Assembly: GCF_012070395.1 (NCBI RefSeq)
Contig: NZ_JAAFYS010000004.1
Location: 1-64,000 of the forward strand
DNA length: 64,000 nucleotides
DNA from: Pseudoroseicyclus tamaricis
GTDB lineage: Bacteria > Pseudomonadota > Alphaproteobacteria > Rhodobacterales > Rhodobacteraceae
Reading direction: 5' to 3'
Shown here: positions 27,057 to 38,565 of the stretch, one piece after another
Numbering within the stretch: position 1 is the first letter of the stretch
Layout: each line of letters opens with the position of its first letter
Position numbers and translations under genes: made by a program
The notes under the pieces: model-generated
Database searches by the model: none
What the model was told of the DNA's origin: nothing
What the model saw: only the letters and a program-made list of their open reading frames with translations

Positions 27057-27192
27057 GCCCCTCGGCGAGTCAAAAGCTGAACATTGGGACATCCTTTCCG
27101 CTCGCGCCTTCTCGCCGCGCCGGGAATCGCGCACCCTTGCCCTCATGGCGCCGCGCCGGCTTTCGGCGTGCGCGACTATGGGAGGACAGATC

Positions 27193-28062
27193 ATGCAACT
27201 TCATTCCTGCGGCCTCGCCGCCGGCCTTCTCGCCGTCTCCGCGGCCCTGCCCGCCACCGCGCAGGAGCTGACGGAAGCCTGGCGCACCGGCGGCTTCATG
27301 AGCCCTGAATCGGTCAGCTACGATGCCGGGACGGGCACGCTTTTCGTCACCAACATCAACAGCCCGGACATGAGCGCCAACGGCGAGGGCTATGTCAGCC
27401 AGCTCTCCATGGAGGGCGAGGTGATGAACGAGCAGTTCGTCACCGGCCTCAACGCGCCCAAGGGCACGCTGGTGGCGGACGGCATGCTCTATGTCGCCGG
27501 CGTCGAGGAGCTAGTCGCCATCGACATCGCCGCCGGCGAGGTGGCCGAGCGCTATTCCGCCCCCGGGGCCGGCTTCCTCAATGACGTCACCCAGACGGAG
27601 GACGGCACGATCTACGTCACCGAAACCGGCCAGGGCGCCATCTACGCCCTGCAGGACGGCGAGCTGACGCAGGTGCTGGCCGACCCGATGCTCGCCGGTG
27701 CCAACGGCATCGTCGCCGACGGCAACATGCTGAACGTCGCCACGATGGGCGACATCAGCGGCGGGTTCGAGAACCTGCAGCCCAGCAACGTCAAGGTGGT
27801 CGACACGGCCGACATGTCCGTCAGCGATTACGCCTCGCCCGAGGGCGTGGGCGCGCTCGACGGCATCGAGATGATGGACGGGCAGGTCATGGTGACCGAC
27901 AACATGGGCGGCCGGCTCGTCTCCATCGCCGAGGATGGCACGGTGACGGAGCTCGCCTCCGTCGGCGGCGGCGCGGCGGATCACGAGTATATCCCGGAGG
28001 AGGGGATGGTGCTGATCCCCAACCTGCAGACGGGCGAGGTCGTCGCCTGGCAGATGAACTGA
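27193..28062 (+). CDS. secreted SMP-30/NHL-like beta-propeller protein
   Basis: The 289-residue protein has a signal peptide (GLAAGLLAVSAALPATAQ) and repeated blades such as MSPESVSYDAGTGTLFVTNI, LNDVTQTEDGTIYVTET and ANGIVADGNMLNVATMG, typical of the SMP-30/gluconolactonase/LRE-like superfamily. Periplasmic location is predicted. Whether it is an enzyme is unknown. The start MQLHS was preferred because the signal peptide follows directly. Confidence 0.75.
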   Translation: MQLHSCGLAAGLLAVSAALPATAQELTEAWRTGGFMSPESVSYDAGTGTLFVTNINSPDMSANGEGYVSQLSMEGEVMNEQFVTGLNAPKGTLVADGMLYVAGVEELVAIDIAAGEVAERYSAPGAGFLNDVTQTEDGTIYVTETGQGAIYALQDGELTQVLADPMLAGANGIVADGNMLNVATMGDISGGFENLQPSNVKVVDTADMSVSDYASPEGVGALDGIEMMDGQVMVTDNMGGRLVSIAEDGTVTELASVGGGAADHEYIPEEGMVLIPNLQTGEVVAWQMN

Positions 28063-28095
28063 CGGACGGGCGCTGCCGGCCCCGGCCGGTGGCGC

Positions 28096-29175
28096 CTATT
28101 CCGCCTGCGTCTCGAAGCGACCGGGCAGGCTGACCTCGAGGATCTCCAGATCCTCCGTCGGCTCGGCCCAGCGGGTCTTCATCCCCGGCGGGATCACGAA
28201 GGCATCGCCGGCGGAAAGCCGGTAGGGCTCCTTCCCCTCGCCCTCCAGCACCATCCGGCCTTCCATCACGAAGCCGAAGAGGATGTCGCCCTCGTGGCGC
28301 GCCCAGACCGGCTCGCCCTCGGCCCGGCGCACCACCTGCACACCGGCGACGCCGCCGGTGTTCTCGGCGATCGTCGTGTCCCGCGCCTGGTAGCCCGGCA
28401 AGCGGAAGGGGAACCACTCCGCCCCGTCGGCGAGGTTGTGGACGAAGCGCTGCCCGTCCCATTCCCGCTCCGGCCGGTAATCGGGCGTCGGCAGGGTCAT
28501 CTCGTGGTCGATCTCGGTGACATGATCGGCCGGCACGCCGATCTCGATCACCTCGATCCCCTCGGAGGCCTCGACGACGCGGTGGCGGATCTGCGGCGGC
28601 TGGATGAAGCAGTCGCCGGCATAGAGACGGCGGAGGTCGCCCTGATCCTCGTAGAGCACGTCGACCCAGCCGCGGTAGCAGAAGATCAGCTGAAACCCGA
28701 CCTTGTGGTAATGCACCATGTCCGGCACCGGCCCGCCATCGGGGATGCGGATGTGGCTGGCGATCATCGCGCCGCCGAGCCGCGTGGGGACCAGATCGCG
28801 GTACATCATCCCGGCCCGCCCGATGACCCAGGGCGCCTGGTCGGCGAGGCGGCGGACGACGAAGGCATGCTCCGTCTGCGGCAGGACGAGCGGCGGGTTC
28901 AGCTCCTCCACCGTCACGCGGGTGCCGCCGGGGCTGGTGAGCTCGCGCTGGCCGTCGGCGAACTCCCCGTCGGTGCGGATGCGGATGTGGCCGGGGGTGC
29001 CCTCCCCCTCCACCAGCCGCAGGCGCAGGCCGTGGCCGGACCAGGTGGCGACGGAGGGCGCATCGGCGGGGTAGATGCTGTCGAGCCGCATCCCCAGCAC
29101 CTTGCCGAAGAAGCCCAAGTCCTCCCGCAGGTTGGCGGTGGTCAGCTCGACTTCGGCGCGGATCTCATCTGTCAT
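28096..29175 (-). CDS. VOC-domain plus double-cupin protein
   Basis: The 359-residue protein appears to combine an N-terminal glyoxalase/VOC-like half-domain (residues about 1-110, LTTANLREDLGFFGKVLGMR) with two cupin domains. The first cupin has MVHYHKVGFQLIFCYRGWVD and PPQIRHRVVEA; the second has RHEGDILFGFVMEGRMVLEG and IPPGMKTRW. Cupin His residues for metal binding are visible in the first and partly reduced in the second. The reaction is unknown; it could be a dioxygenase or isomerase. It is divergent from maeB. Confidence 0.65.
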   Translation of the reverse strand: MTDEIRAEVELTTANLREDLGFFGKVLGMRLDSIYPADAPSVATWSGHGLRLRLVEGEGTPGHIRIRTDGEFADGQRELTSPGGTRVTVEELNPPLVLPQTEHAFVVRRLADQAPWVIGRAGMMYRDLVPTRLGGAMIASHIRIPDGGPVPDMVHYHKVGFQLIFCYRGWVDVLYEDQGDLRRLYAGDCFIQPPQIRHRVVEASEGIEVIEIGVPADHVTEIDHEMTLPTPDYRPEREWDGQRFVHNLADGAEWFPFRLPGYQARDTTIAENTGGVAGVQVVRRAEGEPVWARHEGDILFGFVMEGRMVLEGEGKEPYRLSAGDAFVIPPGMKTRWAEPTEDLEILEVSLPGRFETQAE

Positions 29176-29278
29176 GGCGCGATCATTGGCGCGCTGCTAG
29201 GAGATTGGCAAGCCGCCCCGGGGCAGGTAAGAGCGCAGGGCAGGGCAATAGTTTAATATTGAACAATCGGAGCAGGCG

Positions 29279-31555
<2,277 letters not shown>

Positions 31556-31591
31556 GGCAGGGGGCGCTGGCGGCAAGAGTGCAGCGCCCAA

Positions 31592-31671
31592 GGTGGGTTA
31601 CAAACCCACCCTACGTAGGGCCTCCGGAGCACCCGCCCGCCCGACCACGTAGGGTGGGTTTCCAACCCACC
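31592..31671. repeat. two GGTGGGTT hairpins downstream of maeB
   Basis: GGTGGGTTACAAACCCACC (31,592-31,610) and GGTGGGTTTCCAACCCACC (31,653-31,671) are perfect short hairpins. The same hairpin recurs at 43,561-43,828 and in degenerate form near 60,300 and 62,490, usually next to the larger interspersed repeat. Confidence 0.8.
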
Positions 31672-31695
31672 GCCTCCCCTCCCCCCGCCCGAACG

Positions 31696-31834
31696 CAGGG
31701 CGAGCGCCGGCCCGTGGGGTGGCGCTCCGACGGCGCCGCTGCGCACTTTATGCCCGCCAAGCCCCTCCCCGCCCTGAGCGACGCACCCGGCCCAACCACA
31801 GCGCCAGCCCGCCGGGACGGGCCCGGCGCTCGCC
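31696..31834 (+). repeat. interspersed repeat, copy A
   Basis: The unit starts CAGGGCGAGCGCC, includes CCCGTGGGGTGGCGCT, CACTTTATGCC and CAAGCCCCTCCCCGCCCTGA, and ends near GGGACGGGCCC then GGCGCTCGC, so its ends are inverted repeats. It is one of a family of at least six in the window. It fills the maeB-prpE gap together with two hairpins. Confidence 0.8.
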
Positions 31835-31968
31835 CGGCCCCTGCGGCGCGCTTACGGGCGGGGGAACAGCTCAACGGTATTGACCCCGCCGCCACCCGCC
31901 CGCAAACCCCCTTCCCCGCCGCAATCCCTTCCGTCTAACTGGCCCCACGGGATGCCAGGGAGGAGACC

Positions 31969-33855
31969 ATGGGATACCGCGAGACCGATGACGCCTGGCG
32001 GGCGGATCCGGAGGGCTTCTGGGCCTCCGCCGCCGAGGCCGTGGACTGGCACCGCCCCGCCACCCGCATCGCGCCGGAGGGTCATGGCCCCTGGTTCGCC
32101 GATGCGGAGGTGAACAGCTGCTGGAACGCCGTCGACCGCCACGTCGCCGCCGGACGCGGCGCCGAGACGGCCATCATCCACGACAGCCCCGTCACCGGCA
32201 CCACCACCCGCCTCACCTTCGCCGAGTTGCAGGAGAAGACGGCCCGCCTCGCCGGCGCCCTCTCCGCCCGCGGCGTCGGGCTCGGCGACCGGGTGATCAT
32301 CTACATGCCGATGGTGCCCGAGGCGCTGATCGCGATGCTCGCCTGCGCCCGCATCGGCGCCATCCATTCCGTCGTCTTCGGCGGCTTCGCGGCGCACGAG
32401 CTGGCCCTGCGCATCAACGACGCGGCGCCCAAGGCGGTGCTCGCCGCCTCCTGCGGGATCGAGCCGACCCATGTCGTCCGCTACAAGCCGCTGCTCGACG
32501 CCGCCATCGAGGCGGCCCGTCACAAGCCGGAGGTCTGCCTCATCCTCCAGCGGGAGCCGGAACGTGCCGACCTCACCCCCGGCCGGGATGTCGACTGGCA
32601 CGCGGCACAGGAGGGCGTCGCCCCCGCGCCCTGCGTCCCCGTTCCCGGCGACCACCCGGCCTACATCCTCTACACCTCCGGCACCACCGGCGCGCCCAAG
32701 GGTGTCGTGCGCCCCACGGCGGGGCACCTCGTCGCGCTCACATGGTCGATGCGGCACATCTACGATGCCGGCCCGGGGGACGTCTTCTGGGCCGCCTCCG
32801 ACGTCGGCTGGGTCGTCGGGCACAGCTACATCTGCTACGCCCCGCTCTTCGCCGGCTGCACGACGCTGGTCTACGAGGGCAAGCCCGTCGGCACCCCCGA
32901 TGCCGGCGCCTTCTGGCGGGTGATGCAGGATCACCGGGTGAAGAGCTTCTTCACCGCCCCCACCGCGCTCCGCGCCATCAAGCGCGTCGACCCTACGGGG
33001 GAGCTGGTGCCCGGCTATGACCTCTCGGCCCTGCGCACGCTCTTCCTCGCCGGCGAGCGGGCCGATCCGGACACCCTCGCCTGGGCGGAGCGGCACCTCG
33101 GCGTCCCCGTGATCGACCATTGGTGGCAGACAGAGACGGGCTGGGCGATCGCCGCCAATCCCTGGGGGCTGGAGCGGCTGCCGATCAAGCCCGGCTCCCC
33201 CTCCGTCCCCATGCCCGGCTACGACGTGCAGGTGCTGGACGAGGCCGGCCAGCCCGTCCCTCCCGGCACCCTCGGCGCCATCGCGATCAAGCTGCCCCTG
33301 CCGCCCGGCTGCCTGCCGACGCTGTGGAACGCCGAGGCGCGCTTCCACAAGAGCTACCTTGGCCGCTTCCCCGGCTACTACGAGACGGGCGATGCCGGCT
33401 ACATCGACGACGACGGCTACATCTTCGTCATGGCCCGCACCGACGACGTCATCAACGTCGCCGGCCACCGCCTCTCCACCGGCGCGATGGAGGAGGTGAT
33501 CTCCGCCCTCCCCGATGTCGGAGAATGCGCGGTGATCGGCGTGGCGGACGAGGTGAAGGGCCAGCTGCCGATGGGCTTTCTCTGCCTCAACCGCGGCTGC
33601 CCCCGCCCGCCGGAAGAGGTCGCCGCCGAGGCCGTCGCCGCCGTCCGGCGGGAGATCGGCCCCGTCGCCGCCTTCAAGCTGGCGGTGGTGGTGGAGCGTC
33701 TGCCGAAGACCCGCTCGGGCAAGATCCTCCGCGCCACGATGGCCAGGCTCGCCGACGGCGAGCCCTTCCGCCTGCCCGCCACCATCGACGACCCGGCGAT
33801 CCTGGAGGAGGTGCGGGCGGCGCTGGCGACGCTCGGCTACCCCCGTAGCGCTTGA
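31969..33855 (+). CDS. prpE: propionyl-CoA/acetyl-CoA synthetase family protein (PrpE-like)
   Basis: The enzyme activates propionate or a similar short acid to its CoA thioester via an acyl-adenylate. The 628-residue protein has the AMP-binding motif YTSGTTGAPKGV, the acceptor-binding WWQTETGW, YETGDAGYIDDDGY and the C-terminal acetylatable lysine motif PKTRSGKILR. Length and the N-terminus WRADPEGFWASAAEAVDW match PrpE better than Acs. A GGGAGGAGACC ribosome-binding site precedes the ATG. Confidence 0.85.
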   Translation: MGYRETDDAWRADPEGFWASAAEAVDWHRPATRIAPEGHGPWFADAEVNSCWNAVDRHVAAGRGAETAIIHDSPVTGTTTRLTFAELQEKTARLAGALSARGVGLGDRVIIYMPMVPEALIAMLACARIGAIHSVVFGGFAAHELALRINDAAPKAVLAASCGIEPTHVVRYKPLLDAAIEAARHKPEVCLILQREPERADLTPGRDVDWHAAQEGVAPAPCVPVPGDHPAYILYTSGTTGAPKGVVRPTAGHLVALTWSMRHIYDAGPGDVFWAASDVGWVVGHSYICYAPLFAGCTTLVYEGKPVGTPDAGAFWRVMQDHRVKSFFTAPTALRAIKRVDPTGELVPGYDLSALRTLFLAGERADPDTLAWAERHLGVPVIDHWWQTETGWAIAANPWGLERLPIKPGSPSVPMPGYDVQVLDEAGQPVPPGTLGAIAIKLPLPPGCLPTLWNAEARFHKSYLGRFPGYYETGDAGYIDDDGYIFVMARTDDVINVAGHRLSTGAMEEVISALPDVGECAVIGVADEVKGQLPMGFLCLNRGCPRPPEEVAAEAVAAVRREIGPVAAFKLAVVVERLPKTRSGKILRATMARLADGEPFRLPATIDDPAILEEVRAALATLGYPRSA

Positions 33856-33949
33856 AGGCGCGCCGCCGGCGCCCCACCTGTGATCCAGATCAAGGCGCGC
33901 CCGCGCCCCCGGCGCCAGGATGGCGCCGCGGACTGACAGGAGGACGGAC

Positions 33950-34237
33950 ATGACGGACCAGAACAATGAAGTTGTGACCGAGGAAGTCGAAGTCTCCTCG
34001 GACAACCTGATGGACAAGGTGAAGGCCTGGGCGAAGGACGCCTCGGTCAAGCGCGTGCGGATCAAGGAGCCTGACGGCGACATCGCGGTCGACCTGCCGC
34101 TGACGGTCGGCGCGCTGGCCGGGGGCGCCCTCGTGCTCGCCGCCCCCGCCCTCGCCATCGTCGGCGCCATCGCCGGCGCCTTCGCGAAGGTCACGGTGGA
34201 AGTGGTGCGCGACCCCAACGAGCCGCGCGAAACCTGA
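33950..34237 (+). CDS. DUF4342 family protein
   Basis: The 95-residue protein has LMDKVKAWAKDASVKRVRIK followed by IAVDLPLTVGALAGG and a hydrophobic stretch (LAAPALAIVGAIAGAFA), then a short basic/acidic tail, matching DUF4342. It is probably membrane-associated; function is unknown. The start MTDQN has AGGAGG upstream. Confidence 0.75.
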   Translation: MTDQNNEVVTEEVEVSSDNLMDKVKAWAKDASVKRVRIKEPDGDIAVDLPLTVGALAGGALVLAAPALAIVGAIAGAFAKVTVEVVRDPNEPRET

Positions 34238-34320
34238 CCGGAGCCCTCAGTCAGGGTGGGCCGCCCGCAACGCGCCCCCCTGTCTTTGGTCCTAAAAATC
34301 CCGGGGGTCGCCATTGAGTG

Positions 34321-34346
34321 CGCCATTGGTTCAAGCACCAATGGCG
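34321..34346. terminator. hairpin between convergent DUF4342 and nadK genes
   Basis: CGCCATTGGT, a 6-base loop TCAAGC, then ACCAATGGCG forms a perfect 10-bp stem. No T-run follows, so it may act as a bidirectional terminator or mRNA-stabilising hairpin. Confidence 0.5.
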
Positions 34347-34434
34347 ACGGCAGAGCCCCGGGTCTCTCAGCCCGCGCCGTCACCCACCCCCGAAGGCGCG
34401 CCGCACGAGACGGCCCATCAGGGCCGGCGAGGGA

Positions 34435-35205
34435 TCACGCGAACTGCTCGCGAATGAGCCGCTCCTCCAGCCCGTGCCCGGGATCGAAGAGCAGCCGGTG
34501 CGAGATCTGCGGCTGCGTGCGCACGTCGACGCGCGCCACGTGCCGCGCCGCCCGGCTATCGGCATCCGCCATGACCGGCCGCTTCTTCGGCTCGATCACC
34601 TCGAAGGTCACCAGCGCCGAGGCCGGCAGGATCGCCCCGCGCCAGCGACGCGGCCGGAAGGGGGCGATGGCCGTCAGCGCCAGCACCTCGGAGCGGATCG
34701 GCAGCACCGGCCCGTGCGCCGAGTAATTGTAGGCCGTCGAGCCCGCCGGCGTCGCCACCAGCGCCCCGTCGCAGACCAGCTCCGCCAGCCGGAGCCGCCC
34801 GTCGACGAAGATGCGCAGCTTCGCCGCCTGCGGCCCGGCGCGCAGCAGCGAGACCTCGTTGATGGCCAGCGCCTCCAGCACCTCGCCCTCCACGGTCTCT
34901 GCCCGCATGGAGAGGGGGTGCAGCACCGCCTCCTCGGCGCCGCGCAGCCGGTCGGGCAGGCCCTCCTCGTGGTACTCGTTCATCATGAAACCAACGGTGC
35001 CGCGGTTCATCCCGTAGACGGGCGTGCCGCGCAGCTCCGTCTCGTGCAGCGTCTGCAGCATGAAGCCGTCGCCGCCCAGCGCCACGATCACGTCCGCCTC
35101 GTCGGTCGCCACCTCGCCGTAGCGCGCCGCCAGCCGCTCGCGGCTTTCGGCGGCGATGGGCGCGTCGCTGGCGACGAAGGCGATCTTCAGGTCCACGGGG
35201 AGCAT
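34435..35205 (-). CDS. nadK: NAD kinase
   Basis: It phosphorylates NAD to NADP. The 256-residue protein has the NAD-kinase signature GGDGFMLQTLHE, the GMNRGTVGFMMNEY segment and a C-terminal STAYNYSAHGPVLPI region. The start MLPVDLK was chosen over an upstream start because the family fold begins at LKIAFVAS. Convergent with the DUF4342 gene; it follows the UPF0173 gene in the same direction. Confidence 0.92.
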   Translation of the reverse strand: MLPVDLKIAFVASDAPIAAESRERLAARYGEVATDEADVIVALGGDGFMLQTLHETELRGTPVYGMNRGTVGFMMNEYHEEGLPDRLRGAEEAVLHPLSMRAETVEGEVLEALAINEVSLLRAGPQAAKLRIFVDGRLRLAELVCDGALVATPAGSTAYNYSAHGPVLPIRSEVLALTAIAPFRPRRWRGAILPASALVTFEVIEPKKRPVMADADSRAARHVARVDVRTQPQISHRLLFDPGHGLEERLIREQFA

Positions 35206-35297
35206 CCGGTCCAGGCTTGGGCATCTTCGGGGCGGCACCGCCCCGGCGGGGGGAGTGTTGGGCGAGGGCCTGCCGAAAGGCAAGCCCGCCCTCCCCC

Positions 35298-35990
35298 TCA
35301 GATCTCCGCCCGGCCCATCACCTCCAGCTCATGCACCATCACCCCCGGCAGCGCCGCGGCCAGCGCCCGCGGGCTCTGCTCCAGCACCGGCATCGTCCCG
35401 TAATGCCCCGGCACGATGTGCCGGAAGTCGAACCAGCGCTTCGCCGCGAAGGCCGCCTGGCGCATGTCCATCGTGAAATGCCCGCCGCAGGAGAGGATGC
35501 CGATGTCCGGCCGGTGATGGGCGCCGATCCACTCCATGTCGGCCATCAGCGAGGTGTCGCCGCTGATGTAGATCACGTGCCCCTCGCCCTCGACGACGAA
35601 GCCCGCCGGGTCCCCCGCCGGCAGGATCCCCTCCCCCGTCCAGTCGATGGAGGAGGAGTGGCTGGCCGGCACCATCGTCACCGTCACCTCGCCCACACGC
35701 ACCGTCCCGCCCATGTTCATGCGCACGACATTGTTGCTGCGCGCCTCCAGCCACTTCGCCAGCTCGTGGATGGCGACGATCGGCACGCCGGCGTCGGCGG
35801 CGATCAGCTCCACCTCCGAGGCGTGATCGTGGTGGCCGTGGGTGAGGAGCACCTTCGTGGCGCCGGCCCCCGCCTCCGCCCGCCGCTCGTTGGGGAAGAC
35901 GGGGTTCCCCTCCAGCCACGGGTCGACGAGCAGGACCTCCCCGGCGATCTCGATGCGGAAGGAGCCATGGCCGAGCCAGATGATATTCAT
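35298..35990 (-). CDS. UPF0173 metal-dependent hydrolase (beta-lactamase fold)
   Basis: The 230-residue protein begins MNIIWLGHGSFRIEI and has the metallo-beta-lactamase motif THGHHDHASE, with later metal ligands in VPASHSSS, ISGDTSLMADM and VPGHYGTMP. This is the UPF0173/YtkL family, whose substrate is unknown. The full-length domain is present. Confidence 0.88.
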   Translation of the reverse strand: MNIIWLGHGSFRIEIAGEVLLVDPWLEGNPVFPNERRAEAGAGATKVLLTHGHHDHASEVELIAADAGVPIVAIHELAKWLEARSNNVVRMNMGGTVRVGEVTVTMVPASHSSSIDWTGEGILPAGDPAGFVVEGEGHVIYISGDTSLMADMEWIGAHHRPDIGILSCGGHFTMDMRQAAFAAKRWFDFRHIVPGHYGTMPVLEQSPRALAAALPGVMVHELEVMGRAEI

Positions 35991-36046
35991 GTCGCGTTCC
36001 TCCTGTTAGACCCCGACGATAGGATGATCGGAGGGTGGGGGAAGCC

Positions 36047-36727
36047 ATGAACTGGTCGGAGCAGATCGACATCTACTGCGAGCGGCTGGGCCCCGGCTTC
36101 TGGGCGGAGCCGCTGAACGCCGTCACCAACGCCGCCTTCCTCGCCGCCGCCCTGCTCCTCTGGCCGCGCTCCCGCGGCCATCGCCCGGCGGAGCTGCTCT
36201 GCGCGATCCTCTTCGTGATCAGCATCGGCTCCTTCCTCTTCCACACCTTCGCGACCCAATGGGCCTCGCTGGCGGATACGGCGCCCATCGGCATCTTCAT
36301 CCTCGTCTATCTCTTCCTCGTGCACCGGCAATTCCTGGGCCTGCCGCTCTGGGGCGCCCTCCTCGCCACCGCCGGCTTCGCGCCCTACGCGGCGATCATG
36401 GTGCCCGTCCTCGACCGGCTGCCCTTCTTCGCCATCTCCGACTTCTACTGGACCGTCCCGCTCCTCCTCTTCGTCTACGCCCTCGCGCTCCGCCGGCGGA
36501 TGCCCCACGTCGCCCGTGGCCTCGCCATCGGCGGCGCGATCCTGTCGCTCTCCATCACCATCCGCTCGTTGGACATGGCCCTCTGCCCCGCCTGGCCCGT
36601 CGGCACGCACTTCCTCTGGCACGCGCTCAACGCGCTGATGCTGGGCTGGATGATCCACGTCTGGCTCGGCTGGCGGGCGCGCCGCCCGGGCCCCGGGCGC
36701 CTTGCAGGAGCGCAGGCGCCGGGCTAA
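36047..36727 (+). CDS. ceramidase-family (alkaline ceramidase-like) membrane protein
   Basis: The 226-residue protein is predicted to have about seven membrane helices. It carries the family features: N-terminal [32 protein letters not shown] with the first metal-binding His, and C-terminal [12 protein letters not shown] with two more. Alkaline ceramidases use zinc in the membrane to hydrolyse ceramide-like lipids; the bacterial substrate is unclear. ATG at 36,047 has GGGGAA just upstream. Confidence 0.8.
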   Translation: MNWSEQIDIYCERLGPGFWAEPLNAVTNAAFLAAALLLWPRSRGHRPAELLCAILFVISIGSFLFHTFATQWASLADTAPIGIFILVYLFLVHRQFLGLPLWGALLATAGFAPYAAIMVPVLDRLPFFAISDFYWTVPLLLFVYALALRRRMPHVARGLAIGGAILSLSITIRSLDMALCPAWPVGTHFLWHALNALMLGWMIHVWLGWRARRPGPGRLAGAQAPG

Positions 36728-36763
36728 ACGGCCTCCTGATCTTTCAGGACCAGCGAGGCCCCC

Positions 36764-37051
36764 ATGTCGATCGACGAAGGCACCGCGGCGCGCGTCGCCA
36801 AGCTCGCCCGCATCCAGGTGGCGCCGGAGCGTCTGCCGGCGCTGGCGGAGGAATTCTCCGCCATCCTCGGCTTCATCGAGCAGCTGAACGAGGTGGACGT
36901 GGACGGTGTGGAGCCCATGGTCTCCGTCACGCCCATGCGCCTCAAGCGCCGGGAGGACGTGGTGACGGACGGCGGCCAGCAAAAAGCCGTGCTGGCGAAC
37001 GCGCCCGACGCGCGCGAGGGTTTCTTTGCCGTGCCGAAGGTGGTGGAATGA
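36764..37051 (+). CDS. gatC: Asp-tRNA(Asn)/Glu-tRNA(Gln) amidotransferase subunit C
   Basis: The 95-residue protein has the GatC pattern [32 protein letters not shown] and [12 protein letters not shown]. It stabilises GatA in the GatCAB complex, which amidates mischarged Glu-tRNA(Gln) or Asp-tRNA(Asn). The TGA overlaps the gatA ATG. gatB is not in the window. Confidence 0.95.
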   Translation: MSIDEGTAARVAKLARIQVAPERLPALAEEFSAILGFIEQLNEVDVDGVEPMVSVTPMRLKRREDVVTDGGQQKAVLANAPDAREGFFAVPKVVE

Positions 37052-38529
37052 CCGAGTTCCGCACCATCGCCGCCGCCCGCGACGCCCTGCGCAAGGGCGA
37101 CGTCTCCGCTACCGAGCTGGCGGAGGAGTACATCGCCCGCGTCGAGGGCGCGGATGCCCTCAACGCCTTTGTCCACAAGACGCCCGAGATTGCCCGCGAG
37201 CAGGCCGCGGCCGCCGATGCGCGGCTGAAGGCGGGGGACGCGCCCAGCCTCTGCGGCATCCCGCTCGGCATCAAGGATCTGTTCTGCACCAAGGGCGTGC
37301 CCTCCCAGGCCGCCTCGAAGATCCTCACCGACTTCCGCCCCGAGTACGAGAGCACCGTCACGACCAAGCTCTTCGCCGACGGTGCCGTCATGCTCGGCAA
37401 GCTGAACATGGACGAATTCGCCATGGGCAGCTCCAACGAGACCTCCACCTACGGCGACGCGGTGAACCCATGGCGCCGCGGCAATGACGAGACGAAACTG
37501 ACGCCCGGCGGCTCCTCCGGCGGCTCGGCCTCTGCCGTCTCCGCCGATCTCTGCCTCGGCGCGACGGGCACCGATACCGGCGGCTCCATCCGCCAGCCGG
37601 CCGCCTTCACCGGCATCACGGGGCTGAAGCCCACCTACGGGCGCGTCTCCCGCTTCGGCATCATCGCCTTCGCCTCCTCGCTCGATCAGGCCGGGCCGAT
37701 GGCGCGCGACGTGCGCGACTGCGCCATCATGCTCTCCGCCATGGCCGGGCATGACGCCAAGGACAGCACCTCGGCCGACCTCGCCGTGCCGGATTTCGAG
37801 GCGATGCTCGACGGCGACATCAAGGGCAAGGTCATCGGCATCCCGCGCGAGTATCGCATGGACGGGATGCCGGAAGAGATCGAGGCGCTCTGGGCCGAAG
37901 GCCGCAAGATGATGGAGGCGGCGGGCGCCACGCTCCGCGACATCTCCCTGCCGCACACGAAGTATGCCCTTCCGACATATTACGTGATCGCCCCCGCCGA
38001 GGCCTCCTCGAACCTCGCCCGCTACGACGGTGTCCGCTTCGGGCGCCGCGCGCAGCTCGCGCAGGGCGACGGCATCACCGAGATGTACGAGAAGACGCGC
38101 GCCGAAGGCTTCGGCGACGAGGTGCAGCGCCGCGTCATGATCGGCACCTACGTGCTCTCCGCCGGCTTCTACGACGCCTATTACAACCGCGCCCGCAAGG
38201 TCCGCACGCTGATCAAGCGGGACTTCGAGCAGGCCTTCGCGGACGGCGTCGACGCCATCCTGACGCCCGCCACCCCCTCCGCCGCCTTCGGGCTGGGCGA
38301 GATGGCGGAGGCGGACCCGGTGCAGATGTACCTCAACGACGTCTTCACGGTGACGGTCAACCTCGCCGGCCTGCCGGGCATCGCGGTGCCCACGGGGCAG
38401 AGCGCGCAGGGCCTGCCGCTGGGGCTGCAGCTCATCGGCAAGCCTTGGGAAGAGGGCGAGTTGCTGAATGCCGCCTACGCACTGGAGCGTGAGGCGGGCT
38501 TTGTGGAAAAGCCCGCGAAGTGGTGGTAA
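37048..38529 (+). CDS. gatA: Asp-tRNA(Asn)/Glu-tRNA(Gln) amidotransferase subunit A
   Basis: Amidase-signature enzyme that releases ammonia from glutamine for tRNA amidation. The 493-residue protein has the catalytic Lys in [11 protein letters not shown], the Ser-rich [11 protein letters not shown] with the cis-Ser, and [13 protein letters not shown] carrying the nucleophile Ser. It is translationally coupled to gatC by ATGA, as usual. Confidence 0.97.
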   Translation: MTEFRTIAAARDALRKGDVSATELAEEYIARVEGADALNAFVHKTPEIAREQAAAADARLKAGDAPSLCGIPLGIKDLFCTKGVPSQAASKILTDFRPEYESTVTTKLFADGAVMLGKLNMDEFAMGSSNETSTYGDAVNPWRRGNDETKLTPGGSSGGSASAVSADLCLGATGTDTGGSIRQPAAFTGITGLKPTYGRVSRFGIIAFASSLDQAGPMARDVRDCAIMLSAMAGHDAKDSTSADLAVPDFEAMLDGDIKGKVIGIPREYRMDGMPEEIEALWAEGRKMMEAAGATLRDISLPHTKYALPTYYVIAPAEASSNLARYDGVRFGRRAQLAQGDGITEMYEKTRAEGFGDEVQRRVMIGTYVLSAGFYDAYYNRARKVRTLIKRDFEQAFADGVDAILTPATPSAAFGLGEMAEADPVQMYLNDVFTVTVNLAGLPGIAVPTGQSAQGLPLGLQLIGKPWEEGELLNAAYALEREAGFVEKPAKWW

Positions 38530-38565
38530 GGGACACCCCCAACCATCCCAACTGAGAGTCGGGCC

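Noticed and set aside
23432-27073. Open frame of 1,213 codons antisense to valS
   Set aside because: It is a shadow of the high-GC valS gene: composition is dominated by G, E, V, D and H with no domain, while the opposite strand encodes a complete valyl-tRNA synthetase.
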